DNA of 64,000 nt. Origin: Paramacrobiotus metropolitanus. Its lineage: Eukaryota; Tardigrada; Eutardigrada; Parachela; Macrobiotidae. Positions 21,197-32,400 of the stretch are shown in pieces. The stretch's first letter is position 1. The number at the start of each line of letters is the position of its first letter. Location of the stretch: NCBI RefSeq assembly GCF_019649055.1, contig NW_026570236.1, positions 310,001-374,000 of the forward strand. Direction: 5' to 3'. Below the pieces are notes generated by a model. The model saw only the letters and a program-made list of their open reading frames with translations, was not told the DNA's origin and searched no databases. A program made the position numbers and the translations under genes.

Positions 21197-22954
21197 ATGG
21201 CATTCGCCAGGCTCTACAATAGGGATTGTAAGGCATGCCAACACAACACAGAAACACGTCCATGTTTGGATCATCTCTTCATGGATACGCCAGATCTACC
21301 CAGCCAGGTCGAAACTCTCGTCACGGAGGTCGTAAATGGCAGCCGCAATGCTTACGACCGTGTACGCCAGTCCAAATATTGGCCCCATGTTGAAGCCAGT
21401 TACAACTTTCATCGGAAAGTCCACAGCGCCGTTAGCCAGCACATCAAGTTCACTCGCGGATGGCAAGACGCACCGTTGCCAACCGAGCCAAAAACTCCTG
21501 ACATCAATCCCAACACTCCTTTAAGAGTTGCAGGATGTAGCCAGCCAACCCCCAGCCCAACAATGATGCATTGCGCACCACGGGACTCACATCCTCAGCC
21601 GCGCTATGCAGATGCAGCCAAAAAGCCAGCAATCCCACAGTCAGACCGACAGCAGAGTGGCGCACGAGGCAGTTACAACCCTCGTAGTGGCCCTGTTTTT
21701 GATCAGCCAACACCCACATCTTCGGTAGGTTGTAATAGCGGCAGAACAAGTGTAATGTCAGATTTTGACGATCAGTTGAACTTTCCACAGGGAAAAGGCA
21801 GAAAACCGAAGATTGAAAAGCCAAAAATCATCCCACGCCCACAATCAGAAGAAGTGCAGGTCAACAAAATCATGAAGCACTTCAACTTGTTTGGGCAGTC
21901 TAAGGCATTCCAATACAAGCGAGCCATTCGAACAGTCGTTACTGAATTTAACGACTTCGCCAGTGAAATCGATTTATATGGGCAGTTGGAACAACGCGAT
22001 TACAGCGTGGAAGGTCCTCATGGAGAGGAATTGGAGTATCAGTACGCCAACGGTAGGCAGAACAACCTGAAAACCTTCCTCGACTTGGATGAATTGGATA
22101 AGCCAATTTCAACCGTCGATTATGAGGCACTCTCACAACTGCAGTATTACGGAAAAATCCATTGGGAGGATTACCTCTTCCAGTGGGTCAGCGCTGAATC
22201 CAACCCAGCGTTATTCCTGGTCGCATGTAAGGCAGCAATCCATTGTTATCAGACTCTCCAGTACGCCAAAACCCTAGAGGAAGTTCGTTGGAATATCCCG
22301 AAATCACGCCAGTACAACTCCAGATTGTTCGCACGTATGTTGGCAGCCCTACTTGGTCATTACAACAGCCATTCCTACTTGTTCGACCGTAAATCGGAAG
22401 GACGCCTTCAGAACAACTGTAAAGCTATCGGAAGACCACACTTGCCAGAACAACAGAAGGAGATTTACGAACGAGCCTTAGCCAGACTTACTCCTAAAGA
22501 AAAGCCAAAAATCCTCACCTACGTCCAGGATCCCGTCGATATGGTTACTGACCATATCCATCGCCTGAATACCCGTAGTGAGAAGAAGCGCAAGGCAGCT
22601 GAACTAACCTCCAGTCAGAACTCCAATGAACTCAGCGTTGCAGCATCACCCACTACGCCAGCACAACCAGCACTCAAGAAGCCAACAGGCGAAAATGAAT
22701 CAGCCCCATCAGAGGAGATGAAAACTCCACAGCAGGCAGACCTCAGTGATGCGTTGAACGCATTAAAAGGAGCATCCTTGAACGACGACAAGGATTTGGA
22801 TACCGAAATGCCAGACAAAAACACCGGGAAATCGGAGAAACAGCCAGAACAACCAGCTGATGAATCAGCTAAGCCAGCAGATAATGCACTTGACGGCAGA
22901 ACTATCGAATTACATGCCAATCAGGATGTGGATGACATTCCTGGTGCAAATTGA
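21197..22954 (+). CDS. Retroelement accessory protein, 585 aa, unknown
   Basis: An intact 585-codon frame. The N-terminus has CKACQHNTETRPCLDH, a possible C-x2-C-x8-C-x2-H metal site. A basic, Pro/Ser-rich stretch follows (to residue 215). A predicted compact, mostly helical domain lies at about residues 220-430, rich in aromatic residues (YQYANGRQNNLKTFLDLDEL, KIHWEDYLFQWVSAE). The last 130 residues are acidic and disordered. There is no signal peptide or membrane helix, so it is not an envelope protein. The Cys/His start plus basic region hints at nucleic-acid binding. I recognise no family. It is the only long accessory frame without a break, in contrast with gag and pol. Confidence 0.7.
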   Translation: MAFARLYNRDCKACQHNTETRPCLDHLFMDTPDLPSQVETLVTEVVNGSRNAYDRVRQSKYWPHVEASYNFHRKVHSAVSQHIKFTRGWQDAPLPTEPKTPDINPNTPLRVAGCSQPTPSPTMMHCAPRDSHPQPRYADAAKKPAIPQSDRQQSGARGSYNPRSGPVFDQPTPTSSVGCNSGRTSVMSDFDDQLNFPQGKGRKPKIEKPKIIPRPQSEEVQVNKIMKHFNLFGQSKAFQYKRAIRTVVTEFNDFASEIDLYGQLEQRDYSVEGPHGEELEYQYANGRQNNLKTFLDLDELDKPISTVDYEALSQLQYYGKIHWEDYLFQWVSAESNPALFLVACKAAIHCYQTLQYAKTLEEVRWNIPKSRQYNSRLFARMLAALLGHYNSHSYLFDRKSEGRLQNNCKAIGRPHLPEQQKEIYERALARLTPKEKPKILTYVQDPVDMVTDHIHRLNTRSEKKRKAAELTSSQNSNELSVAASPTTPAQPALKKPTGENESAPSEEMKTPQQADLSDALNALKGASLNDDKDLDTEMPDKNTGKSEKQPEQPADESAKPADNALDGRTIELHANQDVDDIPGAN

Positions 22955-23421
22955 GGGGTTTGCGTCGGAGTACGCCATGTTCTAAGCCAGATCTACATCA
23001 GCCACACCTACTTATCATTCTTACACTCCATGAACAGATACGGTTCATGAGAGTTTGGAATAACTCCTTGGGCAGATACGGTCCTTGTGAGTTTGGAGTT
23101 GGAATAACCCGTTGGATTGGACGGATTGTAACCCGCCAGCGGAATTCCGGTATTTTTCTTTTGTTTTTCTCTAACAGACCAAATTCCTGTTTTTGTGATA
23201 ACAGTAAATTGCATCTCGATGGATTTTTATTTTGGTAATTTTAATAATAAGGCAATAAGCCAAATTTTTATCGCCCTTAAGGCCATGTTGTATTTTTGTG
23301 TTCTTATTGTAAGGCACAGGAAAGGCATTCAATTCTCATAAACTAACCATACAAAATCATTTGTGTAAGGCAATCGTACTTCAATCAGTCCTATCGTTTA
23401 ACCAGTCTTTACCGTTTCGCC
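22955..23421 (+). other. Retroelement spacer after the 585-aa ORF
   Basis: Non-coding. A tandem pair of related 26-nt phrases (near 23040-23100: GTTTGGA-GTTGGAATAAC context) and several AAGGCA words between 23250 and 23375 are visible. I see no purine tract. Confidence 0.4.
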
Positions 23422-23655
23422 ATGGTAAATTCAGAGCCAAAAACTACTCCTAAACAGGCAAACCAGAGGCAAGATACGCGCTCAATACTCAAGTGGTTGG
23501 TGAACGGTCGAGAAGTGGTTGAGTTTGAGAATCAATGTGATTTCGGTATCACTGGTTTGCGAGTGGCGAATGTTGCGAGGAAACGTGAGCGACTTCTGGT
23601 GTCAGCCAGTCCTACAGGCAGTGTGTTGATTTCGTTATGGCACAAACTGCACTGA
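23422..23655 (+). CDS. Small retroelement ORF, 77 aa, unknown
   Basis: ATG-initiated small frame in the last internal part of the element, 160 bp before the 3' LTR. The product is basic with alternating hydrophobic strands (ILKWLVNGREVVEFEN, GLRVANVARKRERLLVSASP). It could be a small beta-rich domain or chance. Context (C of an ATGG start, GCCATGG) is favourable for initiation. Confidence 0.35.
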   Translation: MVNSEPKTTPKQANQRQDTRSILKWLVNGREVVEFENQCDFGITGLRVANVARKRERLLVSASPTGSVLISLWHKLH

Positions 23656-23816
23656 GCAGCGCTATGGCGGAATAGCATACGATCAACTTTCAGACCTACT
23701 CAGGACACCACGGGGAAGCAACATCGGTATCTCGTACTCTTGCGTTTCTCGTATTACCAGTGCAATGCCGGGAGATCAGCGGGCCTCGCGAGACCTCGGC
23801 ACCCCACCCAGTGGCA

Positions 23817-24260
23817 TGAGGGAGACTCCGTCAGGATAGTCAGGCTATGGACGCCTTCGTACTATCGGGAGTGTACGCGTGAGCCAGCACTATATTGTCA
23901 GCCAGTACTATTGTTTAGAGCCATTCTCACTGTTATACGGCATTGCGAGCCATAGCACGGCAGCGTATGTGCTTGTACGAGTTTACTCGTGCAGTGCACT
24001 ACGTACAACTCGTACATCAGCCACTCTCACTTGAGGCATAGTACTTTGCAGGTAGCCAGCACAGTCTTTACGACTGCACAGATCATTCGGTGATTTCCAT
24101 GCTTGGCATTCCCACCTGTGTCATAGGATGATGTTTATGTTGTGATTTATATATTTATGAGCCATAAATATTGGTATTTACGTCTTCCCAGTGCGTTTCC
24201 CGTATTTCCGGTAGAGTCGTAGGCTCTAGGCCCCTTACGTCGTGTACGGCCTAGATCGCA
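23817..24260 (+). repeat. 3' LTR
   Basis: The 444-bp copy of the 5' LTR with two substitutions (G at 24089, A at 24145) and no indel. It is followed by the target duplication CTCT at 24261-24264. The sequence just before it (CACCCCACCCAGTGGCA) is not purine-rich. Confidence 0.95.
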
Positions 24261-24858
24261 CTCTTAAGAGGAGGAAGAGGATTTGCAGACGATCAATATA
24301 AAGTCTGTTTATAATACGCCTAATTGACTTGCTCATTGTACAGTTCAATACTTACACTTGGAAAAGGAATCAAATTGCAGCTCGGTATTCGGTACCGCGC
24401 CATTTTTCTTTGCATTCTTACAATTTTGTGTACTTGTACAGAGTATATCGCTCTCCTGTTTGCCTTTGCATTTCATTCACTTTATGAACATACTATATCT
24501 GCACATCCTCAGTAGTCGGACGGATTCGTCGCAATCAGGAAATTTTAACTCGCCCCGTGAATTACACAAATGACACAATACTTCGACACCTCGCAATGCG
24601 ATACCGGAAAATAAAAGAGAAATACGTATGCCGCAAACCTGCGCAGAACCACGTAATTTTTGCAGACTTCAAAAAAGAATATAAGAGCGATGTATTCACT
24701 ACCCTTATTGAAGTTCTAAACTGAGTTGTTGGACTCCGATAATCAAATTTCTGCAAAAGTTGAAGTAGTAGTATTAGCCATTTTCAGTTAATCGTTACTA
24801 TATTCCATAGCGCTTGCTTCTGCATTAAGTAACTGTTCTGGAGCTGAATGTGGGTGAG

Positions 24859-25431
24859 ATGTCCAGCCAACTTACCATGAAAAACATATTGTATGGCTTA
24901 ATCCTAATCTGCGGTTGTGCACAGTCTGTGTTACTGGACAAGACGATCACCGGCATGAACAGCACAACCAGTAATACGACTTCAACGGGAGTTATTCCAG
25001 TGAAACGTTTCTCGGATAATTCTGTTAACTTTAGCTTGCACCTTACGCCAGAGCGCATGCAGGAGATTCGCCGGGAGGTTGAACAGGAGCTTCGCCGGGA
25101 GGATGAACAAGCCAGCCTGGATGCTGAGAACCGGAAGAGAATCCAGGCACAGCGGAATGCAGATGAAGCGGTGAACAAAGAACTGAAAGCCCAGTATTTT
25201 GAGCTGCTTGTTCATGCTCGTATCCAGTCGATGCAGTTGGAAAATGTGCGCCGGAATCTTGAGGAAGAACTGCGATCGCGGAGGGCAGAATTTGATGAGT
25301 GTGCGAAGCTTGTGATGGTCTGCTCTCGTAAGCTTAAGAGGAGGGATGAGATCGAAAACGCTCTGAATTTTACCGCGACCATCGGGATGAGCAGTGCTCA
25401 GATGTACGAGCTATGGCGGCGGTACACGTGA
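24859..25431 (+). CDS. Secreted coiled-coil protein
   Basis: Single-exon frame of 190 aa. Two Mets (24859 and 24877) precede a signal peptide (NILYGLILICGCAQS). A short Thr/Asn-rich part with N-x-T/S sites follows. Residues 70-165 are almost wholly helical and charged, with heptads and an internal repeat REVEQELRRE / RREDEQ, so a coiled coil is likely. Two cysteines (CAKLVMVC) near the end could form a disulphide. The start is about 600 bp downstream of the retroelement, which may have displaced upstream regulatory DNA. I recognise no family. Confidence 0.6.
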   Translation: MSSQLTMKNILYGLILICGCAQSVLLDKTITGMNSTTSNTTSTGVIPVKRFSDNSVNFSLHLTPERMQEIRREVEQELRREDEQASLDAENRKRIQAQRNADEAVNKELKAQYFELLVHARIQSMQLENVRRNLEEELRSRRAEFDECAKLVMVCSRKLKRRDEIENALNFTATIGMSSAQMYELWRRYT

Positions 25432-26513
25432 CTGACATGAGGCTATGAGCAGTGTCGCAAAGGTATCTTCGTCGGGAACAAAGCGAAGAGACTGTCAAAT
25501 AGTACAGTACATCCAGTTTCGTAAACGGCATTCTCGAACGTTGTGATTAACCGAATTTTACTAGCGTTATCACCATCTGAAAGGATGTTGCTGATGCCGA
25601 AATGTTACGTTGTAAATGTAACATGCGGATGATATTAACTGGTAAGTATTTTTGCTACATATTTTGATGCACTTTTTTGTTAGCGAAGATCTGAGCGTCT
25701 GTTCTTGTTGAACTTTGTTGCAATACAACTACAAATATTCATCGTCAGTTCAATCTGTAATACATACAACTACAAGTATTCTGTTCAATCTGTACATTAT
25801 GCGCAAATTTTGTATGTACTGTACCTGGTCCATCGTTCCATAGAAAACTCGCCATATTATTGAATTTCTGCACAACAATATGAAAAACTGCTTAGCTAAA
25901 AACACCTTGCAATATGTATTTACAACCTACCATGCCTTGTAACGTTAAACAAATAAATTAACGAAATCGTTGCTAAAAACGCCAAGGTATGCCAGTGAAA
26001 GTAAAACTTTTGGAACTAAAGCAATAAGACTCTACATCCACATGTGTACTACGAAATACCCGGATACACTGCATCGTCTTTCCTTGGATGCATTGTGAAT
26101 AATCGAAATTATTTGTGTGAAACGATTCTTGCTTAATCGGCAAACACGCATTGTGCAGATGATTCTTCGTCGACATGAGTACTTTTGTATAATGCAGCTG
26201 ATTCCATATTTTACTGGTTAATGATTTAATAAATATTAAAGTATGCCACAATAGATATTCTGCTGTTCCGGCAAACGTAGCCAAGAGATGCCGTTTATCG
26301 ACATTTCTTTTTACAATAATACGACTTATGACTATCATGCAGCTCGCAAATACCAAAAATCACACCACAAAAACCTTAACCACATGGACTCCAACTGCAA
26401 TGCTAAACTACTGGAGATACAAAGATCATCCGATTGTTGTCTACCTTATAGCAGTAGCATGATGTGTTGAGTTTTTATATGTATATTAATAGTAACATAG
26501 AAAAGTCTTAAAA
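25432..26513. other. Intergenic stretch, no gene seen
   Basis: About 1.1 kb of AT-rich DNA with a small imperfect repeat (ACAACTACAA[GA]TATTC near 25727 and 25768). Frames in it are short and do not resemble proteins. Confidence 0.5.
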
Positions 26514-29411
26514 ATGCAAGTTTGTAAACGCTTCAAATTGCACAGACTCTGGATTATAATTGCAACGGCCTTCATTTGGTCACTGAAAAGTAAGTTTGTA
26601 GGTTGACTGCAACAATGATATTACTTAGATGTAAAGGTCACAGTATTTCGAATTTCGATTGCATTTAAAAGTTTCGAAAAATTTATATCGTCCTCTACCA
26701 ATGTTCAATAAGTTATATGTGTTGTAGTAATGTGCTTGGTGAATGGTCAACTAAACCCGCCGGCGGCAACGGCATCCCAGTTTAATAACGCACCCGGCAC
26801 CGGAAACCCGCGGTTACAAAATGCTACACAGCCTGTAACATACAACTATACCTGGCATTACGGTCCGGACGGTAAAATTGAATACGATTACGAATACCAA
26901 GTTGGGAACAGCAGTGCAGCAGCTGCCGCCAACCAACCCGTTGTCTACAATTACACCTGGCATTACGGACCCGATGGTAATATTTACTACGATTACAACT
27001 ATCAGGTCGTCAATTCTAGTGCTGCCGCCACACAGCCGTTTAATTACACGTACAACTACGATCCGAATGGCCGAGTTACGTATGATTACAATTACCAGAA
27101 CAATGGAAATATGAATCAAAATCGTGGAACGCAACCTGCAGCGTACAACTATACTTATTACAATGGTCAAGCCGGAAATGCTGTTGGGAGCGGAGCACAA
27201 GCTTGGAACGCTTCGTATAATTATCCCTATCAATACCAACAGGGTTTTGGTGGTGCCAACCCGGTGGCCGGTAGAGGGAATTTTAATTATAATTATTATC
27301 AGACAAACGCGAACTTCAATCCAAGCGGAGCACAGCCCGCACTATACAACTACACGTATTATAACGGCCAAGCTAGTAACAGCTTTCCTCCAAATAGGGG
27401 AACTTTCGGGAATTCTAACGCGCCCTTTGGAACAACGGCGAACGGTTATAATTATAGTCAGCAGTATTTTAACGGTGCTGGGAGTATGAACTCAAATAAC
27501 CCGGGTCCAGGAATATATCCAGCTAGTTACCCCTACAACCAGCAAGTCGGCAATGGATTTTTCCCCAACCCTAACATGCCCTTTGGTACCGTGGCCAACT
27601 ACAGCTACAGTCAGTTTAACGGCGCAGCTGGAAATGGGAACCAAAACCCGGTCCCGGGATTAAATCCAGCTGGTTATCCATACAATCAGCAAGCCGGCAA
27701 CGGGTTTTTTCTAAATCCTAATATGCCTGTAGGAACTCTAACTAATTACAGCCAGTTCAGTGGTGCACTGGGAAATTTATACCCCAACAGTCAAAATTTA
27801 GGAACGTATCCAGCTGGTTACAATACCGGTATTAACGGTTATCCATACAACAATTACAACCAACAAGCAGGCAACGGAATATTTCCGAGTCCCAACGTGC
27901 CTTTTGGTACTGCAAACAATTACAATTACAGCCAGTTTTATGGAGCTGGAAACACGAACCCAAATCCAGGAATGGCAATGTATGCAGGCGGTAATGCGGG
28001 ACTAAACGGGTACCCATACAATTATAACCAGCCAACAGCCGGCTTTACAACGTCCCAAACAGGCAACACACTTCCGATTACAAACGCAGGATTCTCGAAT
28101 TTTGGAATGCCTACATCAACCCAGGCCAGGCCGCCACTTAATAACAATCCCGGTGGAAACCTTTTTGGTGGTGCTGGCGTATCGTCAGCATCACAACCGC
28201 TAACTCCCAGTCAGCCGTTTGTCAACAGCCAAGTGGGTGCCGGTATCGGTCCGAACAGCTATCAACAACCGACGCAAAATAGCGTTCTAGGATTTCCATC
28301 AACAAGTGGGAGCCTATCGGTTTATAATCCCGCTGCTCTTAGTGGCTTTTCGGGATTAGGCAGCACAAATGGTAACCTTTTGGCGGCTGTTAATGCAGTA
28401 CCGGGGTCACCGAATGGAAATTTACCACAAACCTTCTTCTCGACTTTATCCAATCAGCAACCGTATATGTCACCAAACCCAATGACAGGCTGGCAACAAA
28501 ACAGTGGTGTTGGACCTAATAGCTACCAGCAACCGTTTCCTAATTCACTGGGCTCCAGTTATCCATTTTCACAAACATCAAACTTGTACACCGCCAACCA
28601 AGCACAATATTCTGATCTCAGTAGCAACAGCAGAAACAACCTGAATTTTGCAAACTTTAACGGTGGAACATGGCAAACTGATAGCAACACAAGGAATCCA
28701 AGCGATTTGATGAATCCCCAACAACGAAAGGCAGATTATTATGTGAATGGACGAAATCAGTTGGTCCAGGTTGAGTACCTTTTGGGAACGTCCCGCACAG
28801 TTGAAACACCGGTGGCGTCGAATGTTGTATCTGCGTCACAAAGCACAGACGGTGCCGTATGGATTATTGACACTAACGGTAGATTTTCCCGACTGCGTTA
28901 TCCTTCAACGTATCCACAGCTGGTACTACATGTGCATTGTTTTTGCAAAATTTTTTCCTTAATTTTGTTTTTTTTGCAGGAACCAAACCAACCAAGAGTC
29001 CGTTTTGTGCGAGTTTCGCCACGCAGTATGAACGAAGCGTTGGCCCTGACAGATACCGGCGACTTGTACCATTTTATCGGCAACCAATGGCTGCTGGACA
29101 CCAGCGCCATGGACGTGGGCGATGTGGGGATCGGAGATGACGGTACAGAGCTGTACGTCGATCAGTATCAGCGAATTTTCATCTGGGATTGGCGAACCGG
29201 TGCTTGGATTCCCTATGAAGTGAATGGGAAGGGCTTCGATATCTATGACGCCAACCACGTGATTGTGTACGATAACAGCTATAATGTGCGGAAGCGGATA
29301 AATGGACGATGGGTTTGGGATACCGAAAAGTGCAAAGATGTCAGGTTACTGCGGAACAATTATTATTACTGTATGACGCTAAATAATAATGTGCGTCTGC
29401 TTCCTTATTAA
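26514..29411 (+). CDS. Secreted Tyr/Asn/Gln-rich repeat protein with tectonin-like C-terminus (paralogue 2)
   Basis: Exons 26514-26589, 26728-28922 and 28980-29411 (phases 1 and 0) give 900 aa. Exon 1 plus the start of exon 2 form a signal peptide (LWIIIATAFIWSLK). The repeat region has three YNYTWHYGPDG-type units, then Tyr/Asn units (YNYTYYNGQA) and four longer units of the type PYNQQ.GNG.F..PN.P.GT. Many N-Y-T and N-Y-S sequons could be glycosylated. G[IV]GPNSYQQP occurs twice, as in paralogue 1. The C-terminal 220 residues match paralogue 1 closely (VWIIDTNGRFSRLRYP, AWIPYEVNGKGFDIYD) and are tectonin-like. The second intron is only 57 nt, a multiple of three and stop-free. Likely an extracellular structural or adhesive protein; that is inference. 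Confidence 0.8.
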
Positions 29412-32400
29412 TGGTAAAGAATAAAAATTTAAGTTTCAAGTTGGTCCACGGATGCCACGGCCAAGGAAACAATCATTAGTGAATTTATGATAAGCAAGTA
29501 CCTGCATGCATCTGATTGTAAAACGTTGTGGAATAAATACAGAAGGCATAAAGTAAACAGTTAACGAAATTTAAAAAACGAAACGAAATAAGTAATAAAA
29601 TTTCTGCAATTTCAGTTTCATTGCAAGCTGAAGACTCTGATTTTAGCATTTCCGACTCACTTCCGGGAGCCAAACGGTTGGCCTTAGGGCTAAACGCGTT
29701 ATACTAGTGATTTATTCACAGCCTTTTTCCGAGATAAGACAAGTAATACCTTTGTATTTAACGATAACTTATGGTAGCTGTTTAGTTACCGCCTACCGGT
29801 ACACAGCATTTTCAAACTTTACATAAAATTACAGATGGCGAGGACGGTAAATGATTTTACGTTTAAAAATTACAGATGGCGAGGACGGTAAATGATTTAC
29901 GGTGAATGATTTTACGACACAGAGTACAGCCAGTCATAAAAATATTTGGATCCATATAGGATTTAAAAAACGAATATCGAATACTTAGCAAGGAGATTTC
30001 GTGTAGTAATTTAATGCAGTTAATATGATGCGGAATCTACATACGGCCTGTCCTTTTCGTGAAAGTGTATAAGGCGTGCTACAGTAATTCATGACGTATA
30101 GTGCTTATTATAGCATATAGATATATGCACGTTATATCTATATTATGTCTTCCGTAAATATACTGTACGCGCAGTTTAACGTGAGTATTGCGCTTTCACA
30201 TTGTGTGCATGTAGGCTTGTAACCAATGCTGTTGTCTGCATGTTGCATGTACAGCAGGAAATCGTTAATTACCATTATCCAGTTTGCAGTATGCCCCGAT
30301 AATGATAAGAAGAAAGCCAATTAGGAATTTGGGATAATAAACTTCAGCATTGAAACGAATGTCGCCAAGTGTACCACGTTGATAAGCCATAAATCATGCC
30401 GTTTCTTTGGTCGAGTGACTTCCGACACGATAAGAGTGACCTCGGCAGACCAGCTTCTAATTTACTAGATCAATATGTAAATCAAACTTGGCGGATGTCG
30501 GGAATAAGTTGCGATATGCATTAGAATAACAATTAACAAGTATCCAAGTGTACCTCAAGAGATATCGATTGATACGTTTTAACTTTGTTGCTTGATACAT
30601 GCGCGTATTCCTCTAACGGAACCTTTATCTGATTAGTAATCACTACAATATGGCCTGTCAACGTAGGTAGAAATAATTATATAGTTATTAATGCGGGATT
30701 TTTTCAAGAAAAGGGTAATCATCCGTTACAACTGCGCAGGTACAGCCCAAAAAAACGATGGTGTAATGCGACTGGCAATGGGATTCTACTATAATTATTA
30801 GTTAATGGCCGTGTTTGTGGCTCGCTTGCAATGATGCGCAAACGCAACTTGGAAAATTTCATGCATCTGATATATATATTCATAAGGCATAAAGTGTTAA
30901 TGTTAAAAGCAGGGTTACAAAAATTTGAAAACGTACAGCCTGACAAGCCAGAGCATGCACGAATCTTGTAATTATTAAATCTTAATTTAGCAGGCGGATA
31001 ACACGCCGGATATGCTCCGAAACCTTTCCAGGAATCAAACATCTGCGGGCATACATGTACATCATCTTAGTACATGTACAGTACATGTACATCATCTTAG
31101 CCGACAGATAATGATGCTTATGTAGTGCCAGTAGTGGTCAGTTGTCCGATATGGTAGTACCGAAATAAGTAATATTTTGCATGCCTTTGGTAATTAACAA
31201 AACGTTTATTCCGGTATAAACAAACTTCTTCGTGAATCACAAGTTGTTCTTGACCATTTCTTAAGACGAGGGGTACCCAGCATATGGTCCCCTTGCGCTA
31301 ATTTTTTGTGTGCACGCGGTGGTAAATGTACGGTCAATTTAACTACTGCCGTACGCCACCAAGATGTTGTGCTATCATCTACTAATTTTTTTGGGAAGTT
31401 TTGTAGGGTCATTAACAAAATAATGGGGAAATTAATTTTTAGCTTCGACCCCGGTGAAAATATTCACTATACATCCGGTTAGGACGATATGTCGTCTTAT
31501 GATAGATCTTGATGTCGACTATCCGTTGCTGGTAGGGTTTTGAAAAATTCGAAAAAACGCCATTGAAATATCAAAACAAAATTTTAAACCGAAATTCCGG
31601 GCGAACCCGACGTCACATCGAGATGAAAATTAGTGCAACGGATAGAGCGAGTAGTTGTCTTCCTGTTCACTTTGATGCCGACAATGTACACTGTAACAGG
31701 AATATCTTCTTGGACTTGATAAATTGGAAGCCACTATCGCGTCAAAGTTCAGTACAACAGGCAAGTGACCACTGAAGCCACGCACAGAGTATTCTGCCTG
31801 CCAGCCTGCCGGTAGCCATTCGGTCAGCCGGTCAGACCACGAAGACTGTTTGACCACAATGGCCGATTGCATACAAACCGGGCCATGTGGCGAAAAGCAA
31901 ATGAGACGCGTCATATAGAAACCCGCATACTGTGTATCCTGCTCGAACCTTTTCATCTCTTTTCAGTGTCTTTCCCGAACTACGATAGCGAATAGACCCG
32001 AAGCAAACTGCTTGCTAAGTGCAAACCTGTTGTCATCTCATTTTCGTGCCTTAGTACTTTTTACCAATAATACCAAGCAAAACGTAACAATGTAATAAGT
32101 ACTATCAAAACGTATCAAATAATTCGCTACCTACTGGCTTTAACAGGAAAGACTGCACGGATGTAATAATTTTTGTTAGCTTAGGAGTAATTCCTAAGTT
32201 TCGAATGAACTAAGCAAGGTTTTGACCTACGGCACAAAGCGCGTATTTTGTTATTAAAATGTGAATAAGCCACTTGAATATAAGCATACCTTTAATTGCT
32301 TTCTTGTGAAAACTTCTACTCCTGTTTTGAAATGCCAATGAACTTAGAATACTTATTTTAAAGTTCAACCTTGGTTCAACTCTTGCCGTGTAGCATATTT

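Larger units (their letters stand above)
7739..24260 (+). mobile_element. 16.5-kb Ty3/Gypsy-type LTR retrotransposon with extra 3' ORFs
   Basis: The element is bounded by 444-bp direct repeats starting TGAGGG and ending GATCGCA, and flanked by the 4-bp target duplication CTCT (7735-7738 and 24261-24264). A primer-binding site abuts the 5' LTR. Gag with a CCHC knuckle, a DTGA protease, RT, RNase H and an HHCC/DDE integrase with GPF module follow in Ty3/Gypsy order. About 6 kb of additional coding sequence lies between integrase and the 3' LTR, far more than the usual 5-8 kb element carries. The LTRs differ at only two positions (8011/24089 and 8067/24145), so insertion was recent, yet the internal frames show many single-base breaks. 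No envelope-like membrane protein is visible. There is no clear purine tract before the 3' LTR. Confidence 0.95.

Noticed and set aside
22615-22920. Minus-strand Ser/Ala-rich frame inside the retroelement
   Set aside because: Shadow of the acidic tail of the 585-aa protein.
21197-22954. Envelope gene in the position after integrase
   Set aside because: No signal peptide, no membrane helix, no furin-type site, and an acidic disordered C-terminus.
7739-24260. AGCCA/AGGCA words as remnants of lost bases from AGGCCA
   Set aside because: Most copies are in intact frames and GGCC is still present (for example 10548, 12318 and 17228).
26814-27239. 141-codon minus-strand frame rich in Val/Ile
   Set aside because: It is the complement of the Tyr/Asn repeat region of the tectonin-type paralogue 2.
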